Counted from the first letter of the stretch, positions 45,934 through 55,206 are shown. The stretch: 64,000 nt of DNA from JACKII01 sp965202745 (GCA_965202745.1 CBDBCB010000019.1:62001-126000); one strand, 5' to 3'. The notes: generated by a model from the letters alone, not told the origin. Made by a program: numbers and translations.

Positions 45934-45999
45934 CCTAAACCCGGCGTAAACATTGGATAAGCATTTAGTAAACCGGGGCTAAACCGCACCTAAACCGTT
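45934..45999 (+). repeat. Six 11-bp phased direct repeats, consensus NNTAAACCGNN
   Basis: TAAAC starts at 45936, 45947, 45969, 45980 and 45991, and the degenerate TAAGC at 45958 fills the gap, so six units are spaced exactly 11 bp apart. Units include CCTAAACCCGG, AGTAAACCGGG, GCTAAACCGCA and CCTAAACCGTT. Such helically phased repeats are typical of cooperative protein binding (operator arrays or iterons). I do not know the binding protein. Confidence 0.7.
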
Positions 46000-46012
46000 T
46001 GGGGCCGGCTCG

Positions 46013-46047
46013 GTTTAGTTTTGCGCATAAAAGTTTAGTTTCGTTTA
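46013..46047 (-). repeat. Three inverted TAAAC units facing the 11-bp repeat array
   Basis: GTTTA occurs at 46013-46017, 46033-46037 and 46043-46047, i.e. TAAAC on the minus strand, with spacings of 20 and 10. The first forms a perfect 7-bp inverted repeat TAAACCG/CGGTTTA with the last direct unit (45991-45997 and 46011-46017). The array thus has an overall dyad-like layout around the GC-rich centre. Confidence 0.6.
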
Positions 46048-46198
46048 GGTGATTTTTTCGCCCCTCATTTTCCATAATACAGTACCGTTTTTCGAGCCTG
46101 CGACGTGGACAGTGACATGCCGAGGCGGTCATTGGGAACTGGCTCCGCAGCGGTACTCTGCGCTATGGTCGGTCAAACTGCCAACGATGGAAACACCC

Positions 46199-46987
46199 AT
46201 GACCGATCTTCTAGAATCCCGCGACGGCGATGTCGTCACCCTCACCATGAACCGCCCGGACCGGCTGAATGCGCTGACGCTCGGTATGCTGGACAGCATC
46301 ATGGAAGCAGTCACCCGCTTCAATCAGGATGAAAGCGTCGGCTGTGTGGTACTGACCGGCACGGGGCGGGCCTTCTCCGCCGGTGGGGACGTCAAGAACA
46401 TGGCCGAAGGCAGCGAGGCCAAGCAGGGCTTCGACGCCCGCGCCCGCAGCCTGCGCCGCCGCATGGAAGTCAGCCGCATGATCCACGAAGCGGCCAAGCC
46501 CTGGGTGGCGGCTGTCCGCGGGCCATGCGCGGGGGCGAGCCTGTCGCTGGCGCTGGCCTGCGACATGCGGGTGGTGAGCGAGACAGCCCGCTTTATCACC
46601 GCTTTTGCCAAGGTTGGGCTTTCGGGGGACTTCGGCGGCAGCTACTTTCTATCGGGCCTGGTCGGCACGGGCCGGGCGCGGGAGCTGTACTTCACCGGTG
46701 GCGAGATCAAGGCGGAAGAAGCCCTGCGCCTGGGCGTTGCCAACCGGCTGGTAGCAGACGCCGCACTAGAGGCAGAGGCAGCGGCCTTCGCCGCCAACAT
46801 CGCCGCCGGGCCGCGGCTCACGATCCAATACATGAAGAAGAACATGAACGTGGCGGAGCGGGGTGACCTGGCTGCCGCGCTGGATGCCGAGGCCCTACAC
46901 CACGCCCGCACCGGCCAGACCGAGGACCATGCCGAAGCCGCCAAGGCCTTCACCGAAAAGCGCAAACCGGTGTTCCGGGGGCGCTAA
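46199..46987 (+). CDS. Enoyl-CoA hydratase/isomerase family protein
   Basis: A 262-residue crotonase-fold protein. The oxyanion-hole segments are AFSAGGDVKNMAEG and GPCAGASLSLALACDMRV, and the catalytic-loop region is KVGLSGDFGGSYFL, with G-D rather than the two glutamates of classical hydratases, so isomerase or other crotonase chemistry is possible. The start MTDLLESRDGDV at 46199 is preferred; ATG 46187 is close. It lies downstream of the phased-repeat spacer and upstream of cofE. Confidence 0.87.
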   Translation: MTDLLESRDGDVVTLTMNRPDRLNALTLGMLDSIMEAVTRFNQDESVGCVVLTGTGRAFSAGGDVKNMAEGSEAKQGFDARARSLRRRMEVSRMIHEAAKPWVAAVRGPCAGASLSLALACDMRVVSETARFITAFAKVGLSGDFGGSYFLSGLVGTGRARELYFTGGEIKAEEALRLGVANRLVADAALEAEAAAFAANIAAGPRLTIQYMKKNMNVAERGDLAAALDAEALHHARTGQTEDHAEAAKAFTEKRKPVFRGR

Positions 46988-47084
46988 TCTTCCCGGAACC
47001 CAGCCCCCGGCATTTCGACGGTTCCTTTTGCCGCCGGTTTGCTAAGGTCGCTCCCCTCTTCACCGTTAGCCAACAGGCCCTGCG

Positions 47085-47846
47085 ATGCCAGCTCCCATCA
47101 CCTACCAAGCCCTGGACGGCTTTCCTCATGTCCAACCGGGGGACGACCTATCGCGGCAGATCCTGGACTGCCTGAGCGCCAACGGCCTGACGCTGGAGCC
47201 CGGCGACATCGTTGCCTGCGCCCAGAAGATCATCTCGAAGGCAGAGGGCTGCTATGCCCGCCTGGAAGATGCCCAGCCCGGCCCAGAAGCCGAAGATTGG
47301 GCACGCCGGACCGGCAAGGACCCCAGGCTGGTGCAGATCACGCTCGATCAAGCAAACTATGTCCTGCGCTACCGCCCGAACCTGCTGGTGGTGGAGCACA
47401 AGCTGGGCATGGTGATGGCCAATGCGGGCATCGACCAGTCCAATATCGATGGCGCGGGCGAGCAGGTTCTGTTGCTGCCGGAAGACCCCGACCGCTCCGC
47501 CGAAGCGCTGGCCGATGGGTTGGAAGCGCTGACCGGTGTGCGGCCTGCGGTGCTGATCACCGATAGCGTAGGGCGGGCCTGGCGTATTGGTACGGGCGGC
47601 ATTGCCATTGGCGCGGCAGGTATCCGCTGTGTGGATGACATCCGCGGCGACGAGGACATGATGGGCCGGGAATTGAAAGTCTCCATTGTTGGCCATGGCG
47701 ACCAGCTGGCGGCAGCAGCATGTGTGGCCATGGGTGAGGGCTCCGAAGGCACGCCGGTCGTGCTGACCCGTGGTCTGCCTGCCGAGCCTGCCCCACTGCC
47801 CGCTGCGGCCTTGGTCCGCCCGGCTGAGGATGACATGTTCCGATGA
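47085..47846 (+). CDS. cofE: Coenzyme F420-0:L-glutamate ligase
   Basis: CofE adds glutamate residues to F420-0 with GTP. The 253-residue protein has GDIVACAQKIISKAEG, ITDSVGRAWRIGTGGIAIGAAG, DDIRGDEDMMGRELK and GDQLAAAACVAMGEG, the family metal and GTP regions. It is a stand-alone CofE rather than a fused FbiB. It overlaps cofD by four bases. F420 genes are found in scattered alphaproteobacteria, often thought to be acquired. Confidence 0.92.
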   Translation: MPAPITYQALDGFPHVQPGDDLSRQILDCLSANGLTLEPGDIVACAQKIISKAEGCYARLEDAQPGPEAEDWARRTGKDPRLVQITLDQANYVLRYRPNLLVVEHKLGMVMANAGIDQSNIDGAGEQVLLLPEDPDRSAEALADGLEALTGVRPAVLITDSVGRAWRIGTGGIAIGAAGIRCVDDIRGDEDMMGRELKVSIVGHGDQLAAAACVAMGEGSEGTPVVLTRGLPAEPAPLPAAALVRPAEDDMFR

Positions 47847-48778
47847 CTGTTGTGGCACTCTCCGGCGGTGTTGGCGGCGCGAAGCTCGTTAGCGGCCTGC
47901 AGGACATTCTGGCGCCGGGTGAGCTGGTGGTGGTCTCCAACACCGGCGATGACTTTGAGCATCTGGGCCTGCACATCTCGCCCGATATCGACTCGGTCTT
48001 CTATGCCCTGGCTGGCCTCAACGACGAGGAGCGCGGCTGGGGCCGGTCTGGCGAGACCTGGCGCTGCATGGAGGCGCTGAGCGGGCTAGGCGGCGAGACC
48101 TGGTTTAATCTTGGCGACCAGGACCTGGCCTTGCATCTGGAGCGTTCCAGGCGGCTGCGGGCAGGCGAAAGTCTGACGGCCATCACGACCACGATCTGCG
48201 CGGCAGCGGGTGTACCGACCCGGATCATTCCCATGAGCGATACACCAGTGCCGACCATCGTGCATACGGCCGGCGGCGACCTGGCCTTTCAGCATTACTT
48301 TGTGCGCGACCGGTGTGCGCCAGAGGTAACGGGCTTCACCCACCAAGGCGCGGCGGCAGCTTCGCTGCCGGGAGCGTTGGAGGAGATAGGCGATGTGGAG
48401 GCGGTGATCGTCTGCCCCTCCAACCCCTTCATCAGCATTGCGCCGATCCTTGCCGTGCCCGGCATGCAGGACTGGCTGAACGGCCTGAAAGCGCCGGTGG
48501 TGGCGGTGTCGCCCTTGATCGGCGGCGAGGCTGTCAAAGGCCCGACCGCCAAGATGTTCGGCGAACTGGGCCTAAGCGTCACCAATGCGGGGCTGGTGGC
48601 GCACTATGGCGATCTGCTGGATGGGCTGGTGATCGATGAGGCTGACGCCAAACACACCGAGCACCTGCCTATCGCCGTTGCCATGACGGAAACCCTGATG
48701 CGCGATGCGAATGACCGCCAGCGCGTGGCACATCTCGCGCTGCGCCTGGCTGAAGTCATCAAGGAGCATGACGAATGA
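47843..48778 (+). CDS. cofD: 2-phospho-L-lactate (or phosphoenolpyruvate) transferase
   Basis: CofD joins the phospho-lactyl/enolpyruvyl part to the deazaflavin FO, making F420-0 or its dehydro form. Family signatures are ALSGGVGGAKLVSGLQD at the start, VVSNTGDDFEHLGLHISPD, WFNLGDQDLALHLER and VCPSNPFISIAPIL. Length of 311 is normal. The stop overlaps the start of the following LLM gene (ATGA), so the three form one operon. Confidence 0.94.
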   Translation: MTVVALSGGVGGAKLVSGLQDILAPGELVVVSNTGDDFEHLGLHISPDIDSVFYALAGLNDEERGWGRSGETWRCMEALSGLGGETWFNLGDQDLALHLERSRRLRAGESLTAITTTICAAAGVPTRIIPMSDTPVPTIVHTAGGDLAFQHYFVRDRCAPEVTGFTHQGAAAASLPGALEEIGDVEAVIVCPSNPFISIAPILAVPGMQDWLNGLKAPVVAVSPLIGGEAVKGPTAKMFGELGLSVTNAGLVAHYGDLLDGLVIDEADAKHTEHLPIAVAMTETLMRDANDRQRVAHLALRLAEVIKEHDE

Positions 48779-49758
48779 AATACGACCTCTACCTGAACCC
48801 GCAATTCCCGAACGACGGCGACCCGCGGAAGGCGCTGGACGGACTGCTTGCCCAGGCGCGGCTGGCAAAGCAGATGGGCTTCGACTCGATCTGGCTGCCG
48901 CATCATTTCGCGACCAACCCTGTCCGCATGTTCGACACGCACACACTGATGGCGCGCCTAACCGCAGAAGCGCCGAACACGACCATCGGCCCCAGCGTAC
49001 TGCTGCTGCCGGTACAGAACCCGGTGTTCGTGGCGGAGCAGGCAGCGACGCTCGACTGGATGTCCGGCGGCAATTACGTGCTGACGACGGGCATGGGCTA
49101 CCGGCCGGAAGAGTTCGCAATCCACGGCGCGCAGATGAAAGAGCGCGTTGGCCGCCTGGTGGAAAGCATCGAGATGATCCGCCGCCTGTGGACGGAGGAG
49201 CGCGTCACCCACCACGGCAAATACTACCATCTGGACGATGTCGGCCTCTCCATGCGTCCGGTGAAGCCTGAGGGTTGCCCGATCTGGGTCGGCGAGCGTT
49301 ACAGCCTCGGTCAAGCGGGCGGCGCGCATCGGCGATGCCTGGCTGGCTGGGTTCAGTCAGCGCTTCGATGAGTTGAGGCGCTGAAGAAAGACTATGATGC
49401 AGGCCGCGCCGAAGCCAGTATTGCGCCGCCCGCCACCCAGCCGGTCTGCCGCGAGACCTTCATCGGCCCGGAAGGGGCAGACGCGCTGGAAATCTGCCGT
49501 CCGGCCCTGCTCTACAAGTACAAGGCCTATGCCGCCTGGGGCAGCCCAAGCTTCGACGGGGCCGACCTGGAGAAGAATTTCGACGCGTTCGTCGACAGCC
49601 ACTTCATCGTCGGCGACACCGCCAAGGCCAAGGAACAGGTCGCCAAGGTCGTCGCGGCCACCAACAGCGACCACTTTATCCTGCGGATGCATTGGTCGGG
49701 CCTCGACATCAAGGAAACGATGAAGAGCATTGAGCGGGCAGCAGCGATTATCGGGTAA
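48775..49758 (+). pseudogene. LLM-class (probably F420-linked) oxidoreductase, two frameshifts
   Basis: The first frame reads MKYDLYLNPQFPNDGDPRKA and reaches GCPIWVG. The protein then continues in another frame as ASVTASVKRAARIGDAWLAG and in a third as ALKKDYDAGRAEASIAPPAT, ending IERAAAIIG at 49758. Breaks are near 49300 and 49372. The rebuilt length of about 328 is typical of luciferase-like monooxygenases. Coupling to cofD suggests F420 use. With two breaks the enzyme is probably lost although cofE and cofD remain intact. Confidence 0.82.
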
Positions 49759-49768
49759 ATACCCCACC

Positions 49769-50755
49769 TCACGCCAGCTTCGTAATGCCGTCCAATAGCG
49801 GGGTCAGGCTGACCAGGATGGGCATGATCATGATGGCGACCTGGCGCATTTGGTCGAACGGATTGATCGAAAGCGCCTCGATGGCCTCCTCGGTTTCCTT
49901 GTCCGCCGCGGGGTGATCGGCGAGTTGGACCGTCATGGTTTCCGACCACTGCCGCAGCATCAGCGCGGCTGGCAGGTAAACGGCCGCCGCCCCCAGGCTG
50001 AAGGCCACGCCTTGCAGAATGGCCGAGCCGGTCAGCAGCTCCATATAGGCAGCCTTCGCTGCGTCATCCGCCAGAAACGGCAAGGGCCAGTACATGCCAA
50101 CCATCATGGCGATGACGGCGAAGACATAGACCAGCGCCGTCTGCTGGAAGTAGTTCTTCCGCAGGTTCTGGGCGCGCTTCAAAAACCGCGCCTTGTCTGC
50201 CGTAGACGCACCGTCGGGCGGCGTCTTCAGGGTCAGAATCATGCACATCGACAGGACGACAACAGAGACCGCCACCGCAATCTTGATCACCTGCTGACCG
50301 TCCAGAAATATGGTCAGAGCCGATGGGTGCTTTAGCGTCGCCATCTTGGCAAAGATCGCATCATAAAGGCCGTCGCCCAGATAGGTGTACCAGCGCGTGA
50401 TGCCGCCGAACAACTCGACGAAAACAACAACCGCTATCAGCAGCCCAACGCACCAGGCGATGATATTCCGGTCGCTGCACGGTGTTTCCCGGCGGAGTGC
50501 CAGCCCAGCGCTGCAACTAACGGCCAGGCAAACCGCGGTCAGAACCACATAGGAATTGAGCCAGTAATAGTGGTACTTGGCCTGCCCCGCGGCAGCTTTG
50601 AAAGCCGCATCGCCCAAGTCAGCGGGCACGAGATGGGGGAACTGAACCCCGGCCGGGCGGGCCTGATCGATCACGGCATAGGCAAGCACATAGATCGCCC
50701 GCGGCAGCAAAAGCAGCAGAAGCCGCCGCCGGTTAAAGCCCGGCGCGCTGGTCAT
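49769..50755 (-). CDS. Multi-spanning membrane protein of unknown function
   Basis: A 328-residue protein with about seven hydrophobic segments (roughly 10-25, 66-84, 98-118, 155-178, 207-224, 240-262 and 305-322). No transport or enzyme motif is recognised. Its start overlaps the argE stop by four bases (ATGA), so it is coupled to argE on the minus strand. Function is unknown. Confidence 0.6.
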   Translation of the reverse strand: MTSAPGFNRRRLLLLLLPRAIYVLAYAVIDQARPAGVQFPHLVPADLGDAAFKAAAGQAKYHYYWLNSYVVLTAVCLAVSCSAGLALRRETPCSDRNIIAWCVGLLIAVVVFVELFGGITRWYTYLGDGLYDAIFAKMATLKHPSALTIFLDGQQVIKIAVAVSVVVLSMCMILTLKTPPDGASTADKARFLKRAQNLRKNYFQQTALVYVFAVIAMMVGMYWPLPFLADDAAKAAYMELLTGSAILQGVAFSLGAAAVYLPAALMLRQWSETMTVQLADHPAADKETEEAIEALSINPFDQMRQVAIMIMPILVSLTPLLDGITKLA

Positions 50756-51921
50756 GTAGCGCAGATCCTGTCACCCAGCCGGCGCATAAATTCCTCGCCC
50801 TTAGCCAGTTGGTCCAGGGTCAGGAACTCGTCGGGCTTATGCGCCTGCTTGATATTGCCAGGGCCGTAGACAACGGTCGGAATGGCGGCAATTTCCTGGA
50901 ACAGACTGGCTTCGGTGCCATAGGCAACCTTGGCATGGTCATTCCGGCCGGAAAGCTGGCGGGCCAGGTTCACCACCTCGTGGTTGGCGTCGATCTCCAG
51001 GCCGGGGATTTGGCTGATGGCCTCAATCTCAAAGCCGGTGGAGGAATCCACGGCCTGCATCTCCGGCTCCAGTTCCTCGTGGATGAACTTCATGAAGCGG
51101 TCGTGGATTTCCGCCGGTTTGTCTTGGGCGATGTAGCGGTATTCGAAGACGAACTCCGCCTCCTGCGGCACGATGTTGAGCGCGGTGCCGCCATGCAGCG
51201 TGCCCACATGCACCGTCGTGTGCTGGAGGTCGTAAAGCTCGTCCCGCGCGCCCTCTGTCTCCAACCGCCGCCCTTCACGGCGCAGCCAGGTCACGGCCTC
51301 CGCCGCATACTGCACTGCGTTGACGCCGGTCGGCGCGAGCGATGAATGGCATTCCTTGCCCCGCACCTTCGCCCGGAAGGACCACTTGCCCTTGTGCGCC
51401 ACCACGGGCTGGAATTCGGTCGGCTCGCCGACGATGCAAAGGCGCGGCTGCTTTTCCTCGCCTGCCAGCTTCTCTAGCATGCCGCGCACGCCCAGGCAGC
51501 CGACTTCCTCGTCATAGCTGATCGCCAGATGCACCGGCTCCTTCAGGCCCCGCTTCATGTATTGCGGCACCGCCCAGAGCGACAGCGCGACAAACCCCTT
51601 CATATCGCAGGAGCCCCTGCCATAGAGCTTGCCCCCCTTCTCCGTCAGCTCGAAGGGGTCGCTGGTCCAGGCCTGGCCGACCACCGGGACCACATCCACA
51701 TGCCCGGAAAGCACGATGCCACCCGGCTCATCCGGCCCGGCGGAGACGAACAGGTTGGTCTTCTGCCCCGTCTCATCATAGACCCGCCAGCCTTTCAGGC
51801 CGTGGCTCGCCAGGTATTCCTCAACGAAGTCCATCAGGGGCAGGTTGGTCTTATGGCTGGTGGTGTCGAAGCTCACCAGCTTTTCCAGGATCTCGCGGGC
51901 CGAAAGGTCCATGGGCGGCAT
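50752..51921 (-). CDS. argE: Acetylornithine deacetylase (ArgE/M20 family)
   Basis: The M20 peptidase-family signature is clear: metal-binding SGHVDVVPV, GRGSCDMKGFVAL and SYDEEVGCLGVRG, with later HKGKWSF and a C-terminal histidine region. The 389-residue length fits ArgE, which removes acetate from N-acetylornithine in arginine synthesis. Other M20 members use related substrates, so the exact specificity is inferred. It is preceded by an amidohydrolase three bases away and coupled to the membrane protein downstream. Confidence 0.87.
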   Translation of the reverse strand: MPPMDLSAREILEKLVSFDTTSHKTNLPLMDFVEEYLASHGLKGWRVYDETGQKTNLFVSAGPDEPGGIVLSGHVDVVPVVGQAWTSDPFELTEKGGKLYGRGSCDMKGFVALSLWAVPQYMKRGLKEPVHLAISYDEEVGCLGVRGMLEKLAGEEKQPRLCIVGEPTEFQPVVAHKGKWSFRAKVRGKECHSSLAPTGVNAVQYAAEAVTWLRREGRRLETEGARDELYDLQHTTVHVGTLHGGTALNIVPQEAEFVFEYRYIAQDKPAEIHDRFMKFIHEELEPEMQAVDSSTGFEIEAISQIPGLEIDANHEVVNLARQLSGRNDHAKVAYGTEASLFQEIAAIPTVVYGPGNIKQAHKPDEFLTLDQLAKGEEFMRRLGDRICAT

Positions 51922-51924
51922 TGA

Positions 51925-52899
51925 TTACAGTCCTAGCATTTGAGCAGCGGTGCCGCCGAGGATAGCGTCTTTGTCACTGGCCGAAAGGTTGGCGTTATTC
52001 ACCACCTGGGCAGGCTTGAAGTCGCCAATCGGGAAAGGCCAATCGGAGCCTAGCATGATCCGTTCCGCGCCGACACGCTGGCAAAGGAACTCCAGTACGT
52101 CCGGTTCGAACACCAGGCTGTCGAAATACATATGCTTGAAGCCCGCCTGCGGGTCGGCAAATTCCGGGTGCAGTTCGTGGTTCCGCATCAGACGGCCCAG
52201 GCAGTAGGGCAGCGCCGCGCCGCCGGTGAGCACCACGAACTTCATGCCCGGATATTTCAGCATGTGGCCGCTGAACAAAAGGCGCGAGCAGGCCGTGGTC
52301 AGATCGTTCAACCGGGCAACGGCGTTGACCAGCTCATAGTCCAGCACCCGCTTGTCGGTCACATCGAACACCGGATGGATCATGATGACCGCACCGCGGT
52401 CGCTGGCCATCTGCCAGAAAGGGTCAAGGTCCGGATCATCCAGGTTGCCGCCCAGGCCCTTGGGTTGAGTGCCGATCATGGCCCCGGCAAAGCCCTGGTC
52501 CATGGCCTCCGCCAATACTTCCGCCGCCAGCGTACCGTTCTGCAAAGGCACGGTGCAGAGCGTCGTTACTTTCTCCGCCTCTATCGCTGCCGCCATCAGG
52601 TGCCGGTTGGTGAAGCGCGACCAGGCCGCGCCCTCCTCGGCAGGCAACTCATAGCCAAATGCATCCAGCCAGCCGCCGCAGACCTGATGGTCCAGGCCTT
52701 CGCGCTGCATCCAGTCAAAGCGCTCATCCAGTTCACGCAGGCGGGGCATGATCGGGCGGGTCAGCTTGCCACCCGCGAAACCCAACTGCCACTTGCCGTC
52801 AGTCCGCTCGACCTGGATGCTGGGGAAGCGGCTTTTGCTGTCGGGCAACTCCTCCAGCAGGACGTCCGGCAGCAGGTGACCGTGGCTATCGATAATCAT
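51925..52899 (-). CDS. Amidohydrolase (PF04909, ACMSD-like)
   Basis: A complete 324-residue TIM-barrel amidohydrolase with the N-terminal metal motif DSHGHLLPD, the central IMIHPVFDVTD, the SGHMLKYPGMKFVVLTGG region and the final LGSDWPFPIGDF aspartate. Relatives decarboxylate or hydrolyse aromatic acids using zinc. The substrate is unknown. It sits three bases from argE in the same direction. It is the intact counterpart of the broken family member at 7052-7980. Confidence 0.87.
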   Translation of the reverse strand: MIIDSHGHLLPDVLLEELPDSKSRFPSIQVERTDGKWQLGFAGGKLTRPIMPRLRELDERFDWMQREGLDHQVCGGWLDAFGYELPAEEGAAWSRFTNRHLMAAAIEAEKVTTLCTVPLQNGTLAAEVLAEAMDQGFAGAMIGTQPKGLGGNLDDPDLDPFWQMASDRGAVIMIHPVFDVTDKRVLDYELVNAVARLNDLTTACSRLLFSGHMLKYPGMKFVVLTGGAALPYCLGRLMRNHELHPEFADPQAGFKHMYFDSLVFEPDVLEFLCQRVGAERIMLGSDWPFPIGDFKPAQVVNNANLSASDKDAILGGTAAQMLGL

Positions 52900-52923
52900 G
52901 AAAGCAGTTCCTTCCTGAAACGC

Positions 52924-53568
52924 TCAGCGGAACAATTGGTCCGCAACAAAAGGGTTGGTCTGGCGCTCAACGCCAAAGCTGGAGACCGGCCCGTGGCCGG
53001 GCACAAAGGCAACATCGTCACCCAGCGGCCAAAGCTCCCGCCGGATCGCGGCGATCAAGGCGTCGTGGTCGCCGCCCGGCAGATCTGTCCGGCCGATAGA
53101 GCCCTTGAACAGCACATCGCCAACGATGGCGACCTTGAACGGCGCGGCATGGAAAATCACGCTGCCGGGTGAGTGGCCGGGGCAATGCTTGACGTCCAGC
53201 TTGATGTTGCCGACCTGCACCACATCGCCCTGATCCAGCCATTCGTCCGGCTGGAACGCGCCGGGCGAGCCGAAACCATAGCCCGCTGCCTGCTCCGTCA
53301 CTTTGTCGATCAGAAACTTGTCGACGATATGCGGCCCGATGATCGGCACGCCCAGCTTCTTGGCCAAGTCTCCGGCGAAGGCAGCGTGATCCACATGGCC
53401 ATGGGTCAGGATGATCTTGTTGATCTCCGCGCCGCTCTCGTCGATGGCGGATTGGATCACGTCCAGATCGCCGCCGGGATCGACGACCGCGCCTTTCATG
53501 GTCTCCTCGCACCAGAAGACGCTGCAATTCTGTTGAAACGGCGTGACGGTCACGATCCGTACTTGCAT
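52924..53568 (-). CDS. MBL-fold metallohydrolase (glyoxalase II-like)
   Basis: The zinc motif THGHVDH is at residues 55-61 (H56, H58, D60, H61), followed by HCPGHSPGSVIF and FVPGHGPVSSFGVERQTNPF. The start MQVRIVTVTPFQQNCSVF at 53568 is family-like; the frame is open to 53625. Length of 214 matches the YcbL/GloC-like hydroxyacylglutathione hydrolases, which handle S-lactoylglutathione or related thioesters. It is divergent from imuB, with the SOS box in the gap. Confidence 0.88.
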   Translation of the reverse strand: MQVRIVTVTPFQQNCSVFWCEETMKGAVVDPGGDLDVIQSAIDESGAEINKIILTHGHVDHAAFAGDLAKKLGVPIIGPHIVDKFLIDKVTEQAAGYGFGSPGAFQPDEWLDQGDVVQVGNIKLDVKHCPGHSPGSVIFHAAPFKVAIVGDVLFKGSIGRTDLPGGDHDALIAAIRRELWPLGDDVAFVPGHGPVSSFGVERQTNPFVADQLFR

Positions 53569-53712
53569 GAAAACCCATCCTTTAGGCACGGCAAGAGCAC
53601 GCCCGGGAATGGCGCGGAATTGCACTGGTTATAGCATGCTTTCATAGGATTGGGACGGTGGATCGCCGGGATTTATGTTCTCTTTTTATACATTTTATCC
53701 TTGCAAAAAAAA

Positions 53713-53727
53713 GAACATTATAAGAAC
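53713..53727. promoter_or_regulatory. LexA (SOS) box upstream of imuB
   Basis: GAACATTATAAGAAC is GAAC-N7-GAAC, the reverse complement of the alphaproteobacterial LexA box GTTC-N7-GTTC. It lies 26 bases before the imuB ATG at 53753, which itself has GGAGG (53741-53745) as a strong ribosome site. The adjacent A-rich and T-rich stretches fit a promoter. Confidence 0.85.
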
Positions 53728-53752
53728 AATAAGCGGCGAAGGAGGACATCCC

Positions 53753-54812
53753 ATGAGCCGCCGCTATCTCGCCCTCTGGCTACCCTATTTTGCGACCGAC
53801 CGCTTGGGCACCGCTGCCGGACCGCTTGTCACCCTGGCGGAGCAGGCTGGTGTGCCACGCGTCATGGCTACCAACATTCCTGCCGCAGCCCTGGGCATTG
53901 TCCCCGGCCGTGGCGACACGCGGCGAACCCGCTGCGCGAAAGCCGGGACCTGGCCCAGCTGGCCGATTGGTGCGGCCGCTACAGCCCCCTGGTGGCGCTG
54001 GATGGCGCGGACGGGCTGATGCTGGACATCACCGGCTGCGATCACCTGTTCGATGGGGAAGCCGCCATGCTCGCCGACGTGACGGGCCGGATGCACGGTC
54101 TCGGCTATAGCGCCCGGGCCGCCATTGCGCCGACGCCGGGAGTAGCCTGGGCACTTTCCCGCTACGCTGAAACCGGTGCAATTACAGGGGATTTCACCGA
54201 TCTGCCGGCAAAGCTTTCCCCCTGCCAATCGCGGCCTTACGCCTGCCGGCCGACAATGTGGCCCGGCTGGCGCAAGTGGGATTGCGCCAGGTACGAGACC
54301 TGCTGGACATGCCGCGCGCGCCGCTGGCCAAATACTTTGGCGAACGGCGGGTCGGCTGGCCCAGGCCCGTTGCTAGCCATATTCCGGAACGGGCATCCAC
54401 CTTTCTGCCAGCACTGCGCCATCCCCCCGCCGAGGTCACAGAGACCGAACCGCCCCCCCTATAGCAGTGCGGAGGCCCCTTCCCGGCCATTGCGGTTATT
54501 GCCGGAACCGGAGCCGGTGCACGCCACCGCCCTGTTGCCGGACCATCCGCCTGCGGCCTTCCGCTGGCACAAGGTCATGCACCGGGTGAGCCAGGGCGGC
54601 GGGCCGGAGCGGATAGCGCCGGAATGGTGGCGCAACCTCTCAGCAGAGGAACCCAGTGCTGCTCTAGATGACACTATTACCTGGTGGAAAACGACACCGG
54701 GCAACGCTTCTGGCTCTACCGCCAGGGCCTCTACGACCGGCCAAAGCGGGAAACCCCGGAGCCGGAAACCGCCGCACCGCCCGCCTGGTTCCTGCAAGGG
54801 GTCATGGCCTGA
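53753..54812 (+). pseudogene. imuB: ImuB (Y-family polymerase-like mutasome protein), several lesions
   Basis: The frame starts MSRRYLALWLPYFATDRLG and reaches AALGIVPGRG, then shifts near 53920 to LADWCGRYSPLVALDGADGL. A second shift near 54225 leads to LPIAALRLPADNVARLAQVG and LLDMPRAPLAKYFGERR. After this a large part of the C-terminal region is missing. The last piece ends YYLVENDTGQRFWLYRQGLY and WFLQGVMA. Normal ImuB is about 500 residues; only about 350 codons remain. ImuB links DnaE2 to the beta clamp in SOS mutagenesis. No imuA is found between the SOS box and this gene. Confidence 0.82.
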
Positions 54813-54869
54813 TACCGCCCGCCCGAAGCCTGCCTCACAACCGATCTATCACCCGACAGGAGAGCGCCT

Positions 54870-55103
54870 ATGGCCACCGTCACCATCCGCAACCTGGACG
54901 ACACCATCGTCGAACGCCTGAAATCCCGGGCAAAACTGCATGACCGCTCGCTGGAAAGCTAATTGCGGCAGGTGCTCAGCACGACGGCCAATGGCGTCGA
55001 TGCGGAAGAGTTCACCACCATTGCAGCCCGCATCCGTGCGCTCACCCGCCAGCCCCTCACCGCGGATAATGGCATGCTTCCCCACAAAAGCCGGAGACGG
55101 TAA
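54870..55103 (+). pseudogene. FitA/VapB-type antitoxin (ribbon-helix-helix), in-frame TAA
   Basis: The protein starts MATVTIRNLDDTIVERLKSR, the ribbon-helix-helix fold of FitA-like antitoxins. After DRSLES a TAA at 54960-54962 (codon 31) interrupts the frame, which goes on in place as LRQVLSTTANGVDAEEF and ends at 55103. Relatives have Glu or Gln at this codon, so GAA to TAA is likely. The DNA-binding part is before the stop, while the toxin-neutralising tail is after it. The toxin gene follows three bases later. Confidence 0.8.
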
Positions 55104-55206
55104 GCGTGGTCTTCATCGTCGATGCTAGCGTCGCCATGAAATGGTTCGTGGAGGAAGCGCTCAGCCAGGAAGCGGCCGCTTTGACTGGTCTAGGCGTGCC
55201 GCTCTA

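Larger units (their letters stand above)
45826..46198. other. 373-bp AT-richer intergenic stretch upstream of the enoyl-CoA hydratase gene
   Basis: No gene is seen. Just after the HyuB stop a palindrome AGGATTCTGACTCAGCATCCT (45891-45911) could form a hairpin but has no T tract. Then come six phased 11-bp units (45934-45999) and three inverted units (46013-46047), listed separately. A weak -10-like CATAAT lies at 46073-46078. The stretch is much richer in TAAAC/GTTTA than its surroundings. Confidence 0.6.

Noticed and set aside
45934..46047. CRISPR array
   Set aside because: The units are only 11 bp with no 30-bp spacers, and no cas genes are near.
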